Assembly: GCA_903893795.1 (NCBI GenBank)
Contig: CAITNO010000055.1
Coordinates: 1-64,000 of the forward strand
Reading direction: 5' to 3'
DNA: 64,000 nucleotides
Source of the DNA: Candidatus Hydrogenedentota bacterium
GTDB lineage: Bacteria > Hydrogenedentota > Hydrogenedentia > Hydrogenedentales > CAITNO01
Shown here: positions 1 to 8,548 of the stretch, piece after piece
Layout of the letters: every line of letters starts with the position of its first letter
Numbering within the stretch: the first letter of the stretch is position 1
The notes under the pieces: generated by a model
Databases searched by the model: none
Seen by the model: only the letters and a program-made list of their open reading frames with translations
Told to the model about the DNA's origin: nothing
Program-made: the position numbers and the translations under genes

Positions 1-1197
1 ACCAACGTGCTCGTTGCGCGCTATGCCGGACGGCAGGACCGCGACACGCTCAGCGAAGTGTTTTACTCCTCCTTCCTCTGCGCCGTCGCGTTCCTCGTGT
101 GTGTTGTGGCCCCACTTGGCTGGTGGCTTGCGCCGCACCTGCTGTCCTTCGTCGGGGCAAAGGATGATGTGCGCATCCACGCCCTGCCCTACCTGCGCAT
201 CCTCTTCGTCATGGGCGCGCCGCTCTTCCTGATGTTCATGGTCACCGGCGCGTTCAACGCCTCCGGCGACCCGCGCACGCCCCTCAAACTCGGCATATTC
301 ACCACGCTGCTCAACATCTCCATCAGCATGGTGCTCATCCCCGGCCGCGGCCCCTTTCCCGCGCTCGGCACCACCGGCGCGGCGCTCGGCTCCGTCATCG
401 CGCCCTTCGTCAGCGTGGCCATCGCCCTGTCGCTCGTCATCCGCCGCAAAATGATCATCCAGCCGCCCCGCCGCTGGCTGCTGCTGCCCAACCTCAGCAT
501 AGTCGCCACCGTCGTGCGCATCGGCCTGCCCACCGGCATCCAGGGCGTGCTGCTCAACATCGGCGGCGTGTGCCTGCTGCGCTTCATCGGCCTGCTCGAA
601 TTCAGCTCCGCCGCCCAGGCCGCCTACAGCATCTGCTACGCCCAGCTCTTTTCCCTCGTGACCTGGATCTCCTTCGGTCTCCGCGCCGCCTCCAGCACGC
701 TCATGGGCCAAAACATCGGCGCAGGCGACCCGAAGCGCGGAAAGCACGCCGTTTGGCTCGCGGCGTATATAGGCTCCGCATGGGCCGTCGCCGTGGGCCT
801 CCTCTTCTGGGCGGCCTCCGACCCCTTCCTGCGCGCCTTCAACCTCGTCGATGAACCGGCCCACGGTTACGCCACCTCGCTGCTGCACTACCTCAGCTTC
901 TCCGGCGTGGCCCTGGCGGGCGCCCTCGCGCTCACCGGCGGCATGCAGGGTGCGGGCGAAACAAAAACACCCATGTACATCGCCTTCGTCACGCAAATCG
1001 TGGTTCTGCTAAGCATATGCGAGGGCTTCCTTCTGGCCGGGTCGCTCACCCCCGAACGCATCTGGCTGGCCATCCTCGTCAGCCACGCCTCCCGCCTCCT
1101 TCTCACCTGGGCCTTCTTCCGCAGCGACGCCTGGATTCACAAAGTCATCGAACTCGTCCCGTCCACGCCCCTGGAGGACGAATCCCAACGACTTTGA
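1..1197 (+). CDS. MATE-family multidrug/cation antiporter, 5'-truncated by the window
   Basis: Inner-membrane exporter of the MATE (NorM/DinF) type, which exchanges Na+ or H+ for organic cations or drugs. The reading frame is open from the first base (T-N-V-L-V-A-R-Y-A-G), so the GTG at position 7 is probably internal and the real start lies upstream. About 50 N-terminal residues appear to be missing, since 398 are visible against roughly 450 in the family. Visible features are repeated hydrophobic helices, the typical NVLVARYAG loop near the start, and a second repeat half with LRAASSTLMGQNIGAGD, which is the family's duplicated helix-loop signature. The next gene follows after about 130 bases with its own ribosome-binding site. 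The family is clear; the substrate is not. Confidence 0.85.
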   Translation, partial: TNVLVARYAGRQDRDTLSEVFYSSFLCAVAFLVCVVAPLGWWLAPHLLSFVGAKDDVRIHALPYLRILFVMGAPLFLMFMVTGAFNASGDPRTPLKLGIFTTLLNISISMVLIPGRGPFPALGTTGAALGSVIAPFVSVAIALSLVIRRKMIIQPPRRWLLLPNLSIVATVVRIGLPTGIQGVLLNIGGVCLLRFIGLLEFSSAAQAAYSICYAQLFSLVTWISFGLRAASSTLMGQNIGAGDPKRGKHAVWLAAYIGSAWAVAVGLLFWAASDPFLRAFNLVDEPAHGYATSLLHYLSFSGVALAGALALTGGMQGAGETKTPMYIAFVTQIVVLLSICEGFLLAGSLTPERIWLAILVSHASRLLLTWAFFRSDAWIHKVIELVPSTPLEDESQRL

Positions 1198-1329
1198 CAG
1201 CAGGCAAGAAGTGCAAAGGTTAAAGGACGAAGCACAAAGTGTCTTCCCCTTTTGCCCTTTTTACTTTGTCCTTCGCCCTTCAAGCTTCAGCCTTTGTCTA
1301 TGCTACAATGCCTTCAGGAGGATCGTCCC

Positions 1330-3849
1330 ATGTCTTCGACCAGTCCCGTGGCCTACGGCCAGCCCGGCGAGGAGACGCTGCGGCACCCGCTCGACGTGTT
1401 CTTTGCGCCCCATTCCGTGGCGGTCATCGGCGCATCCGAACGACCGGAGAGCGTGGGGCGCACCATCTTCTGGAACCTCATCAACAATCCCTTCGGCGGC
1501 ATGGTGCATGCCGTCAATCCGCAGCGCCGCCATGTGCTGGGCATTCCCGCCCACGCCAGCGTTCGCGACATCCCCGACCCGCCCGAACTGGCCATCATCA
1601 TCACGCCCGCGCACACCGTGACCGACGTGCTTGACGACTGCATCGCCGCCGGTGTCAAGGCGGCCATCATTTCCTCCGCCGTGTTCAACCGCGGCGACCT
1701 GCCCACCCGCGCGCTGGAGGACGACATCCGCAGGCGCGTGGTCGAGGGCGGCATCCGCATCATCGGCCCCAACAGTCTCGGCGTCATGAACCCCGTTCTC
1801 GGGCTCAACGCCGCCTTTGCCGACCAGATAGCCCTGCAGGGCACCGTCGGATTCATCAGCCAGAGCGGCGCCATCTGCCGCTCCGTGCTCGACTGGAGCC
1901 GCGAAACCAAAACCGGCTTCAGCAAGTTCGTCTCCTTCGGCGGCATGGTCGACGTCCAGTGGAGCGACCTCATCTACTACCTTGGCAACGACCCCGGCAC
2001 CCGCAGCATCGTAATCTATATGGAGGCCGTCGGCGACGCCCGCTCCTTCCTGTCCGCCGCCCGCGAAGTGGCCCTGTCCAAGCCCATCATCGTGCTCAAG
2101 GCCGGCCAGACCGAGGAGGGCGCCCGCGCCGCCCGCGCCACCGGCTATTCCGCCACCGACACCGGCGACGACGCCGTCCTTTCCGCCGCGCTGCGCCGTT
2201 GCGGCGTGCTGCGCGTGGACGACGTGGAAACGCTCTTCTCCATGGCCGACGTGCTCGGCAAACAGCCCCGGCCCAAGGGCCCGCGCCTCACCATCGTCAG
2301 CAATGCCGCCGCCCCCGGCATCCTCGCCACCGACGCCCTCATCGCCGCAGGCGGTGAACTGGCACCCGTCTCCCCCGAGTCAATGGTGGAACTCAACAAG
2401 GCGCTGCCCTTTTACTGGAACCACGGCAACCCCGTCGACATCGTCGCCGACGCCGACCCGGCGCGCTATGCCGCCGCCGTGGACATTGCCATACGCGACC
2501 CCGAGAGCGACGGGCTGCTCGTCATCCTTACGCCCCAGGCAAGCGCCGACGCCGCCCGCACCGCCACCGCCGTCGCCGACGCCGCCGCGGGCAAGGGCAA
2601 GCCGCTCCTGGCCTCCTGGATGGGCGGCGCAACCGTCGCTCCGGGAGCGCACGTGCTCACCGAAAGGCTCGTGCCCAACTTCACCTATCCCGACGCGGCC
2701 GCCCGCATCTTCGCAGCCATGTGGCATTACAGCGAAACCCTGCACGGCCTCTACGAAACACCCCGCCCCGGCACCGACAAGAGCTCCGAACTGCGGGCCT
2801 GGGCAAAGGCGGCGGAAATCATCCACGCCGCGCGCGGCGCCGGCCGCACCCTGCTCGATGAAAGCGAAAGCCGTTCCATACTCCAGGCCTATGGCATTTC
2901 CGTGTCCGACCGGCCCGCCGAGCGCGACGAACTGGCGCTGGCCTTCGCGGGCAGCGTGGACCCCCAGTTCGGCCCCTACCTCACCTTCGGATCCGGCGGC
3001 CCGCTCGGCGCCATCCTCCGCGACCGGGCCATCGCGCTGCCCCCGATCAACTCCACCCTGGCCCGGCGCACCATGGAACGCACCCGCATCTACAGCGCCC
3101 TGAGGGCCGGATTTGGCAACGTCTGCGCGCAGCTTGACGAGTTGGAGCGCGTCTTCGTCCGCTTCGGCGACCTCCTGCTGGATCAGCCCTGGATTCGCTC
3201 CATCGAGGTCAATCCGGTGGTCATCGGCGCCGAGGGTGTCGTCGCGCTCGACGCCTGGATCACCCTGCACGACCCCGGCACTTCCGAATCGGAGCTGCCC
3301 CGTCCGGCCATCCGCCCCTACCCCTCCGAATACGTCACGTCCGCGCCGCTCAAAGACAGGTCCAGGGTAACCCTCCGTCCCATCCGCCCCGAAGACGAGT
3401 CCGCCATGGTCGCCTTCCACCACACCCTTTCAAGCGACACCGTCTACTTCCGGTACCTGCGCCTGCTGTCGCTCGACCAGCGCATCCGCCATGAACGCCT
3501 GACCCAGCTCTGCTTCGTGGACTACGACTGCCACATCGGCCTCGTCGCCGTGGAGTATGATCAGGAACTTCAGCAGGAACGCATCCTCGCCATCGCGCGC
3601 CTCGTCAAAATTCACGGCACCCACAACTGCGACTTTGCCCTGGTGGTCAGCGATGCCTTTCAGGGGCGCGGCCTGGGCGAGGTCCTGCTGAGACATCTGA
3701 TTGCCGTGGCCCGCGCGGAGCGCCTTGAGCGCGTCATCGGCGTCATCCACCCCGAAAACATGCCCATGCTCCGCCTCTGCAAGAAAGTCGGATTCACCCT
3801 GACCAAGCCCCTCGGCGAGGAAGTCCGCGCTGAATTGCGCATGCAGTAG
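1330..3849 (+). CDS. Pat-like protein: acyl-CoA synthetase (NDP-forming)-type domains plus C-terminal GNAT acetyltransferase
   Basis: 839 residues. Order: CoA-binding Rossmann domain (SVAVIGAS, residues 29-36), succinyl-CoA-ligase-like domains (FISQSGAICRS), a remnant of an ATP-grasp domain, and a GNAT domain whose acetyl-CoA loop QGRGLGEVLL is at 778-787. This is the architecture of Salmonella Pat, the lysine acetyltransferase that inactivates acetyl-CoA synthetase. Start ATG 1330 is chosen because AGGAGG lies 8 bases upstream (1316-1321); upstream in-frame codons lack such a site. Odd feature: between the usual ATP-grasp opening (ESRSILQAYGI) and its later part (FGPYLTFGSGGPLGAILRD) only about 25 residues remain, where the family has near 100. 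The nucleotide-binding lobe is therefore missing and synthetase activity is unlikely. A regulatory acetyltransferase is the best reading; a target such as Acs (59492) is inferred. Confidence 0.8.
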   Translation: MSSTSPVAYGQPGEETLRHPLDVFFAPHSVAVIGASERPESVGRTIFWNLINNPFGGMVHAVNPQRRHVLGIPAHASVRDIPDPPELAIIITPAHTVTDVLDDCIAAGVKAAIISSAVFNRGDLPTRALEDDIRRRVVEGGIRIIGPNSLGVMNPVLGLNAAFADQIALQGTVGFISQSGAICRSVLDWSRETKTGFSKFVSFGGMVDVQWSDLIYYLGNDPGTRSIVIYMEAVGDARSFLSAAREVALSKPIIVLKAGQTEEGARAARATGYSATDTGDDAVLSAALRRCGVLRVDDVETLFSMADVLGKQPRPKGPRLTIVSNAAAPGILATDALIAAGGELAPVSPESMVELNKALPFYWNHGNPVDIVADADPARYAAAVDIAIRDPESDGLLVILTPQASADAARTATAVADAAAGKGKPLLASWMGGATVAPGAHVLTERLVPNFTYPDAAARIFAAMWHYSETLHGLYETPRPGTDKSSELRAWAKAAEIIHAARGAGRTLLDESESRSILQAYGISVSDRPAERDELALAFAGSVDPQFGPYLTFGSGGPLGAILRDRAIALPPINSTLARRTMERTRIYSALRAGFGNVCAQLDELERVFVRFGDLLLDQPWIRSIEVNPVVIGAEGVVALDAWITLHDPGTSESELPRPAIRPYPSEYVTSAPLKDRSRVTLRPIRPEDESAMVAFHHTLSSDTVYFRYLRLLSLDQRIRHERLTQLCFVDYDCHIGLVAVEYDQELQQERILAIARLVKIHGTHNCDFALVVSDAFQGRGLGEVLLRHLIAVARAERLERVIGVIHPENMPMLRLCKKVGFTLTKPLGEEVRAELRMQ

Positions 3850-3902
3850 GGTCTTGGGTCTAGGGTTTTGCGTCTAGTGAGAGCCGGACGCTTCCGGGAG
3901 TT

Positions 3903-4194
3903 TTAGGCTGCATGATAGAGCTCCCGACCTTCCGCCAGCACAGTGTGGATGATTACCGAGGGATTAAGCGCATGAACAGCCACATCGTCTTCCAACACCA
4001 CCACAATGTCTTTGGCGGACCCCAAGCCCCGCAGAACGCGGTGAATGCGGCCCGTAACGGAAATGCAGCCTGTCCCATCAGGCATGACGACCAGAAAATC
4101 AAGATCGCTGTCCGGCCCCATGTCACCCCTTGCGGCGGAGCCAAACAGAATCACCCGCCTCGGCTATCGCCAGTTCTGTTGATGCGGTGTTCAT
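3903..4194 (-). pseudogene. MNT-type nucleotidyltransferase, probably frameshifted near its N-terminus
   Basis: Minus-strand fragment with the nucleotidyltransferase signature GSAARGDMGPDSDLD (GS-x10-DxD type) and the family's ending EGRELY. From GTG 4154 only four residues precede GSAARG, too few for the family, which has about 20. A stop codon sits just upstream in that frame. Another frame supplies an ATG at 4194 and a plausible N-terminus, MNTASTELAIAEAG, which would join R-R-V-I-L-F-G after a one-base shift. That start has a purine-rich GAGGTGGAG upstream. I therefore read it as a gene broken by one frameshift, though a short GTG-started protein or a sequencing error is possible. No HepT partner is adjacent. 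It is unrelated in position to the intact pair at 27534. Confidence 0.5.
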
Positions 4195-4327
4195 TTGTCT
4201 ATTCCTGTCTCCACCTCAATCTAACCATATTCCCGGGCAAACGCGCAAACCATCTCCGCCGGTTCGCATTTTCCTCCTTCCGTCAGCATAATCATTTTCG
4301 TCACAGAAACTCCAAGAAAGGCATGTC

Positions 4328-6343
4328 ATGCGTTCACTTTGCCTCTGCTCACTCATGCTTGGCCTCATCGCCTCCATCGCCGTCGCCGCAACGCCGAACT
4401 CCGGGGAATTGGCACAATCCAAGACGTGGGCGGCGGCGCACCTCGCAACCCTGACCGCGCCCCCGTTCTCTTTCGTCTACGGCGGAAAATCCTCCGGCGC
4501 GCTGCTGAAGGCCTGGAACAGCATCACCATATCCCAGGAGACCGCCGAGAACTGCACATACAACACCCTCACTTGGAACGATCCCGAAACCGGCCTCGCC
4601 GTGCGCTGTGTCGCCGCCGAATACACCGACTTCCCCGCCGTGGAATGGACACTTTGGTTCAAGAACACCGGCAGGGCCGACACGCCCATTCTGGAGGATG
4701 TGCAGGCACTCGACACGCTGATTGACGCTCCTGCCAACAAGGGCTCCTTCCGCCTGCTGCACGCCCGGGGCAGCCACGAGGAGGCCCGCGATTTCACCCC
4801 GGAGGAAAGCGCCCTCGACCAGTCGATGCTCTTCGCACCCGACGGCGGCCGCTCCTCCGACGGCGTCATGCCCTTTTTCAACCTCTCCAAACCCGGCGGG
4901 GACGGCATGATCCTCGGCATCGGCTGGACCGGTCAATGGGCGGCCTCCTTCGACCCGACCGCCGACGGCATGCGCCTCCGCGCAGGCATGGAGCGCACCC
5001 ACCTCACGCTTCATCCCGGCGAGGAAATCCGCACCCCCGCCACGCTGCTCCTCTTCTGGTCCGGTGCCGATTCCCTGCGCGGCAACAACCTGCTGCGCGC
5101 GCTGCTGTTGAAACACTACAGCCCCCGCCCCGGCGGCAAAACGGTCGAACCTCCCTTTGCCGTGTCGCCCCATGGGGTGATTCCCTTCGAGGGCAGCACC
5201 GAAGCCAACATGGTCGAGGGCATCAAGAACATCGCCGCCCACAAGTTCCCGGTCGACACCTGGTGGATAGACGCAGGATGGAACGGCACGCAGGACATGT
5301 GGGCCCGCGCCGTCGGCACCTGGACCGCCAACCCCACCCGCTATCCCAACGGCCTCAAACCCGTCGGCGACGCGGCCCACGCCAACGGCCTGCGCTTCCT
5401 CGTCTGGTTCGAGCCCGAGCGCGTCATGCCCGACACCTGGCTCTACAACAACCACCCCGAGTGGCTCCTCAAGCCCGCAAATACGCCCATGCCCTGGCGC
5501 TACCAGGAAAACGACAAGTTCCACATGCTCAACCTGGGCAATCCGGAAGCCCTGGCCTGGGTCAAGGCCGAATACTCGCGCATCATCGGCGAGGCCGGCA
5601 TCGACATCTACCGACAGGACGCCAACCTCTCGCCGCTCTGGTACTGGCAAAACGGCGAGCCCGAAAACCGCCAGGGCATGAACGAAATCCGCCACATCAT
5701 GGGCCTCTATGATTTCTACGACACCCTCATGCACGACCATCCCAGGCTGCTCATCGACAACTGCGCCAGCGGCGGTCGCCGCATCGACTTTGAAATGATG
5801 CGCCGTGCCCTCACCCTCACCCGCAGCGACCATATCTGGGATCCCATCGCCGACCAGCAAATGACGCCAGCCCTCTCCCTATGGATGCCCTATGTCGGCA
5901 TCGGCGCGGTGGTTCCCGACCCCTACCTCATGCGCGGCGGCATGGGTCCCCACATCAGCCTGCCCTTTGACTGGTACCACGAATCCGACATGTGGCAGAA
6001 AGCCGCCGCAATGGTCGAACAGGTCAAGTCCGTACGCCACCTGTTCACCGCCGACTTCTATCCGCTCATGCCGTGCAGCCTCGACAAAGACCGCTGGGCG
6101 GCGTGGCAGTACCACGATGACAAGCGCAATGAGGGCCTGCTGCTGGCCTTCCGCCGCGACGACTGCACGGAGGATCATCTCCACGTTTCGCCGCGCGGTC
6201 TCGACCCGGAAAAAACCTACACCCTCACCGACTGGGACAGCTCCCCGCCGCGCGACATCACCGGCAAAGACCTCGCGGCCGGTTTCGACATAAGCCTCGC
6301 CAACAAACCCGCCGCGGCGGTGATTCACTACACTCTCAAATAG
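4328..6343 (+). CDS. Exported alpha-galactosidase, GH36 (melibiase) family
   Basis: 671-residue secreted glycoside hydrolase that would release alpha-linked galactose from oligosaccharides or glycans. N-terminal signal peptide (MRSLCLCSLMLGLIASIAVA). The TIM-barrel shows the GH36 run VDTWWIDAGWNG, LVWFEPERV and DNCASGGRR. By family position the nucleophile is Asp431 in IYRQDAN and the acid/base is Asp501 in TRSDH. The nucleophile context is RQD rather than the common KWD, so specificity may deviate. Start ATG 4328 follows a purine-rich AAGAAAGG about 7 bases upstream. It is flanked by intergenic DNA and is probably a single-gene unit. No transporter or other glycosidase is adjacent. Confidence 0.88.
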   Translation: MRSLCLCSLMLGLIASIAVAATPNSGELAQSKTWAAAHLATLTAPPFSFVYGGKSSGALLKAWNSITISQETAENCTYNTLTWNDPETGLAVRCVAAEYTDFPAVEWTLWFKNTGRADTPILEDVQALDTLIDAPANKGSFRLLHARGSHEEARDFTPEESALDQSMLFAPDGGRSSDGVMPFFNLSKPGGDGMILGIGWTGQWAASFDPTADGMRLRAGMERTHLTLHPGEEIRTPATLLLFWSGADSLRGNNLLRALLLKHYSPRPGGKTVEPPFAVSPHGVIPFEGSTEANMVEGIKNIAAHKFPVDTWWIDAGWNGTQDMWARAVGTWTANPTRYPNGLKPVGDAAHANGLRFLVWFEPERVMPDTWLYNNHPEWLLKPANTPMPWRYQENDKFHMLNLGNPEALAWVKAEYSRIIGEAGIDIYRQDANLSPLWYWQNGEPENRQGMNEIRHIMGLYDFYDTLMHDHPRLLIDNCASGGRRIDFEMMRRALTLTRSDHIWDPIADQQMTPALSLWMPYVGIGAVVPDPYLMRGGMGPHISLPFDWYHESDMWQKAAAMVEQVKSVRHLFTADFYPLMPCSLDKDRWAAWQYHDDKRNEGLLLAFRRDDCTEDHLHVSPRGLDPEKTYTLTDWDSSPPRDITGKDLAAGFDISLANKPAAAVIHYTLK

Positions 6344-6498
6344 ACAACGCAAAGCCCCGCCGGAGGCTGCACCCGTGGTGGCAACCGCCCTGCGCTCCAT
6401 CCGTCATCCGCGACCGTCCGTGCCTCTCCGTGCCCCTCACCCCCCATTTTCCCTTCTCCGCCAACACGCGCTATCATGTCACTCAAGGAGTCTTTCCC

Positions 6499-7059
6499 AT
6501 GCCCGAATCAAATCCCTGGAAAACGCTGGACAGCCGCATCGTCTACACCAACCCCTGGATCACGGTGCGCGAGGACCAGGTCATCCGTCCCGACGGCGCG
6601 CCCGGCATTTATGGCGTGGTCGAAACGCGCATCGCCACCGGCGTGCTCGCGCTCACGCCCGACATGCGGCTCTACCTCGTCGGACAATACCGCTACACCA
6701 TGGAGCAATACTCCTGGGAAATCATCGAAGGCGGCACCGACCCCGGCGAGTCGCCGCTGGCCGCCATCAAGCGCGAACTGCGCGAAGAGGCCGGCCTGAC
6801 TGCCGACCATTGGGTAGCCATCGGCGGCGAAACCCACATGAGCAACTGCCACTCCTCCGAAAGGGGCAGGCTGTTTGTGGCCACCGGCCTCCACGAGGGC
6901 GAAGCCGAGCCCGAAGGCACCGAAGTGCTGGCCCTGCGCTGTGTGCCCTTCCAAGAGGCCGTCCGCATGGTCACCGCAGGCGAGATACAGGACGCCTTCA
7001 GCGTCATCGGCATCCTCCTGCTCGACCGGCTCCTGCGCGAGGGAAAGACCTTCACATGA
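6499..7059 (+). CDS. NUDIX hydrolase, ADP-ribose pyrophosphatase-like
   Basis: 186 residues. It carries a complete Nudix box, G-x5-E-x7-REL-x-EE-x-G-L, at residues 78-100 (EGGTDPGE ... RELREEAGL). Proteins of this group hydrolyse ADP-ribose or related nucleoside diphosphate compounds using Mg2+ held by the Nudix glutamates. Start ATG 6499 has AAGGAG nine bases upstream. The longer frame from 6430 begins inside degenerate intergenic DNA. Its stop overlaps the next start (ATGA at 7056-7059), so it is translationally coupled to the endonuclease III-like gene, suggesting a small nucleotide/DNA-maintenance operon. The exact substrate cannot be read from sequence. Confidence 0.88.
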   Translation: MPESNPWKTLDSRIVYTNPWITVREDQVIRPDGAPGIYGVVETRIATGVLALTPDMRLYLVGQYRYTMEQYSWEIIEGGTDPGESPLAAIKRELREEAGLTADHWVAIGGETHMSNCHSSERGRLFVATGLHEGEAEPEGTEVLALRCVPFQEAVRMVTAGEIQDAFSVIGILLLDRLLREGKTFT

Positions 7060-7742
7060 GCGGCCCCGCCCAATCAAAGCGGCTGGCAGCCCGCCTGAGC
7101 GATTTCTACGGGCGCATGTCCGCCCACTACGGACCCACCCACTGGTGGCCCGGCGACACGGACTTCGAGATCGCCATCGGCGCCATCCTCACGCAGAACA
7201 CCGCCTGGACTAATGTGGAAAAGGCCATCGTCAACCTCAAGGCGGCCCGCCTGCTTTCGCCCAAAGCCATGCTCGCCGCCTCCGATGAGGCGCTCGAAAC
7301 AGCGCTCCGCCCCTCGGGCTATTTCCGCCAAAAGGCAAAACGGGTCCGCCTCTTCTGCGAACATATCACAGCGTACTATGGCGGCTCGCTCAAGCGCATG
7401 TCCGCCCGGCCCCTGCCAGAACTGCGCGAAGAACTGCTCGCGCTCCATGGCATTGGCCCCGAGACCGCCGACGATATCCTGCTTTACGCCTGTGACAAGC
7501 CCGTCTTCGTGGTCGACGCCTACACGCGGCGCATCCTCTCCCGGCACGGGTTGATCGAGCCCAATATCGGCTACGAGCCGCTCCGCGCCCTCCTCGAAAC
7601 CCACGTCACCCCCGACCTCCACACCTACCGCGAATACCACGGCCTGATCGTGTGGACCGGCAAAGATTACTGCCGCACCCACCCCCGCTGCGAAGGCTGC
7701 CCTCTCGCCTCCACCCTGCGCCCCGGCCAGCCGCTCCGCTGA
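7056..7742 (+). CDS. Endonuclease III-like HhH-GPD DNA glycosylase (COG2231 type)
   Basis: 228-residue base-excision-repair protein. Helix-hairpin-helix LHGIGPETADDIL (residues 130-142) and catalytic Asp154 in VVDAYTRR are present. The position that is the nucleophilic Lys120 in E. coli Nth is Glu136 here, as in the GIGPETAD subgroup, so lyase activity is doubtful. C-terminal cysteines 206, 212 and 215 match three of the four Fe-S ligands; the fourth is replaced by the tail STLRPGQPLR. Start ATG overlaps the stop of the NUDIX gene by 4 bases. DNA glycosylase fold is confident; the lesion recognised and cluster integrity are not known. Confidence 0.82.
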   Translation: MSGPAQSKRLAARLSDFYGRMSAHYGPTHWWPGDTDFEIAIGAILTQNTAWTNVEKAIVNLKAARLLSPKAMLAASDEALETALRPSGYFRQKAKRVRLFCEHITAYYGGSLKRMSARPLPELREELLALHGIGPETADDILLYACDKPVFVVDAYTRRILSRHGLIEPNIGYEPLRALLETHVTPDLHTYREYHGLIVWTGKDYCRTHPRCEGCPLASTLRPGQPLR

Positions 7743-7869
7743 GCCGACAGGACGGCGAAGACTCTCCCATCCACGTGAAGTCGGTTGGGCTTCAAGGGAC
7801 CCACAGACAACCTTTGTGGACCAGACACCCGTTTCATTTGGAGCTCAAATGCGCGGCTCAATCTTGTGG

Positions 7870-7898
7870 TTGACACACGTATACCAATCGTGCATAAT
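7870..7898 (+). promoter_or_regulatory. Sigma70-type promoter for the 8108 gene
   Basis: TTGACA at 7870-7875, a 17-base spacer, and CATAAT at 7893-7898. Matches to consensus are 6/6 and 5/6 with ideal spacing. It points at the RHH/Zn-ribbon gene 210 bases downstream. Confidence 0.7.
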
Positions 7899-7905
7899 GG
7901 TATAC
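7879..7905. promoter_or_regulatory. Operator-like perfect 7-bp inverted repeat over the -10 box
   Basis: GTATACC (7879-7885) and GGTATAC (7899-7905) flank 13 bases that include the -10 box of the promoter at 7870. The position is that of a repressor operator. The product of the first downstream gene has a ribbon-helix-helix segment and could bind it, but this is inference. Confidence 0.5.
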
Positions 7906-8107
7906 AAGTCCGGGGCGATGGATTTCCCCCGGCGGCAAAGACCCGCAAACATGTGGTTGTTCGCCTGATTGCTTTCTTGCGCTTGAGACAGCAATGCCGA
8001 CCACAACGAGACGAAATACAGGTCCGCATGAATGTGCGCAGGTTCCCTTGTCCCTGCCAGGGATACCGGTGAATGCCCCGGCCCAAACCGCAGAGGAGGG
8101 TTGACAA

Positions 8108-8548
8108 ATGAAGCACGATGACCGGAAAGCAGCCAAACAACTCGAACGGGATGTGAAAGAGCAGCGATGGGCGCAACGGAAACTCAAGAAGGATGCCGTG
8201 CTGCACCTGCGGGTTGAAAGCGACATTATGGAGCGAATCAAGGCCGAGGCCGCCGCACGGGACATGTCCGTGTCGGATTTGGTCCGCTGCCACCTGGAGG
8301 AGCGCTTCTCCGAAACACCCACAGGCGAAGGCGCGCCGGAGTTTCTGCGGTCAACCACGGCTTTCAGCGATGTGATGGTGATGCGGAACGGCCGCTGCGC
8401 GGTCTGCAACCAAGTCCTGGCACGCGGCACAAACGTCCGGTTGGCCCATGGGCCGCCACCTCCGCAACGCCTGGTCTGCGGCAACTGTTATGAAAGACTG
8501 CAATCGCAGTTTGAAGATCAACCTGAAACTTCGTTGGGAGACAAATGA
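8108..8548 (+). CDS. Ribbon-helix-helix/zinc-ribbon small protein, putative transcription regulator
   Basis: 146 residues. N-terminal basic stretch, then a segment that reads like a CopG/Arc ribbon-helix-helix (LHLRVESDIMERI, DMSVSDLVRCHLEE; about residues 32-67). The C-terminal half carries two CxxC pairs (CAVCNQ near 98 and CGNCYERL near 122), as in a zinc ribbon. Start ATG 8108 follows GAGGAGGG. The stop overlaps the following gene (ATGATG at 8545), so the two are translationally coupled. The upstream promoter carries an inverted repeat that could be its own operator. I do not recognise a named family for the whole protein; the fold calls are from pattern only. Confidence 0.6.
   Translation: MKHDDRKAAKQLERDVKEQRWAQRKLKKDAVLHLRVESDIMERIKAEAAARDMSVSDLVRCHLEERFSETPTGEGAPEFLRSTTAFSDVMVMRNGRCAVCNQVLARGTNVRLAHGPPPPQRLVCGNCYERLQSQFEDQPETSLGDK

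Larger units (their letters stand above)
7743..8107 (+). other. 365-base intergenic region with promoter, operator-like palindrome and about 200-base leader
   Basis: No credible gene. It contains the promoter and inverted repeat listed separately. The rest is a leader ending in a strong ribosome-binding site (GAGGAGGG, 8093-8100) for the gene at 8108. The leader contains complementary GC-rich segments (for example GGGGCGATGG and CCCCCGGCGG near 7913-7935) but I could not match it to a known riboswitch. Confidence 0.5.

Noticed and set aside
7900..8107. Riboswitch in the leader of the 8108 gene
   Set aside because: Some GC-rich complementarity exists, but no known aptamer core could be matched and the gene function gives no metabolite hint.
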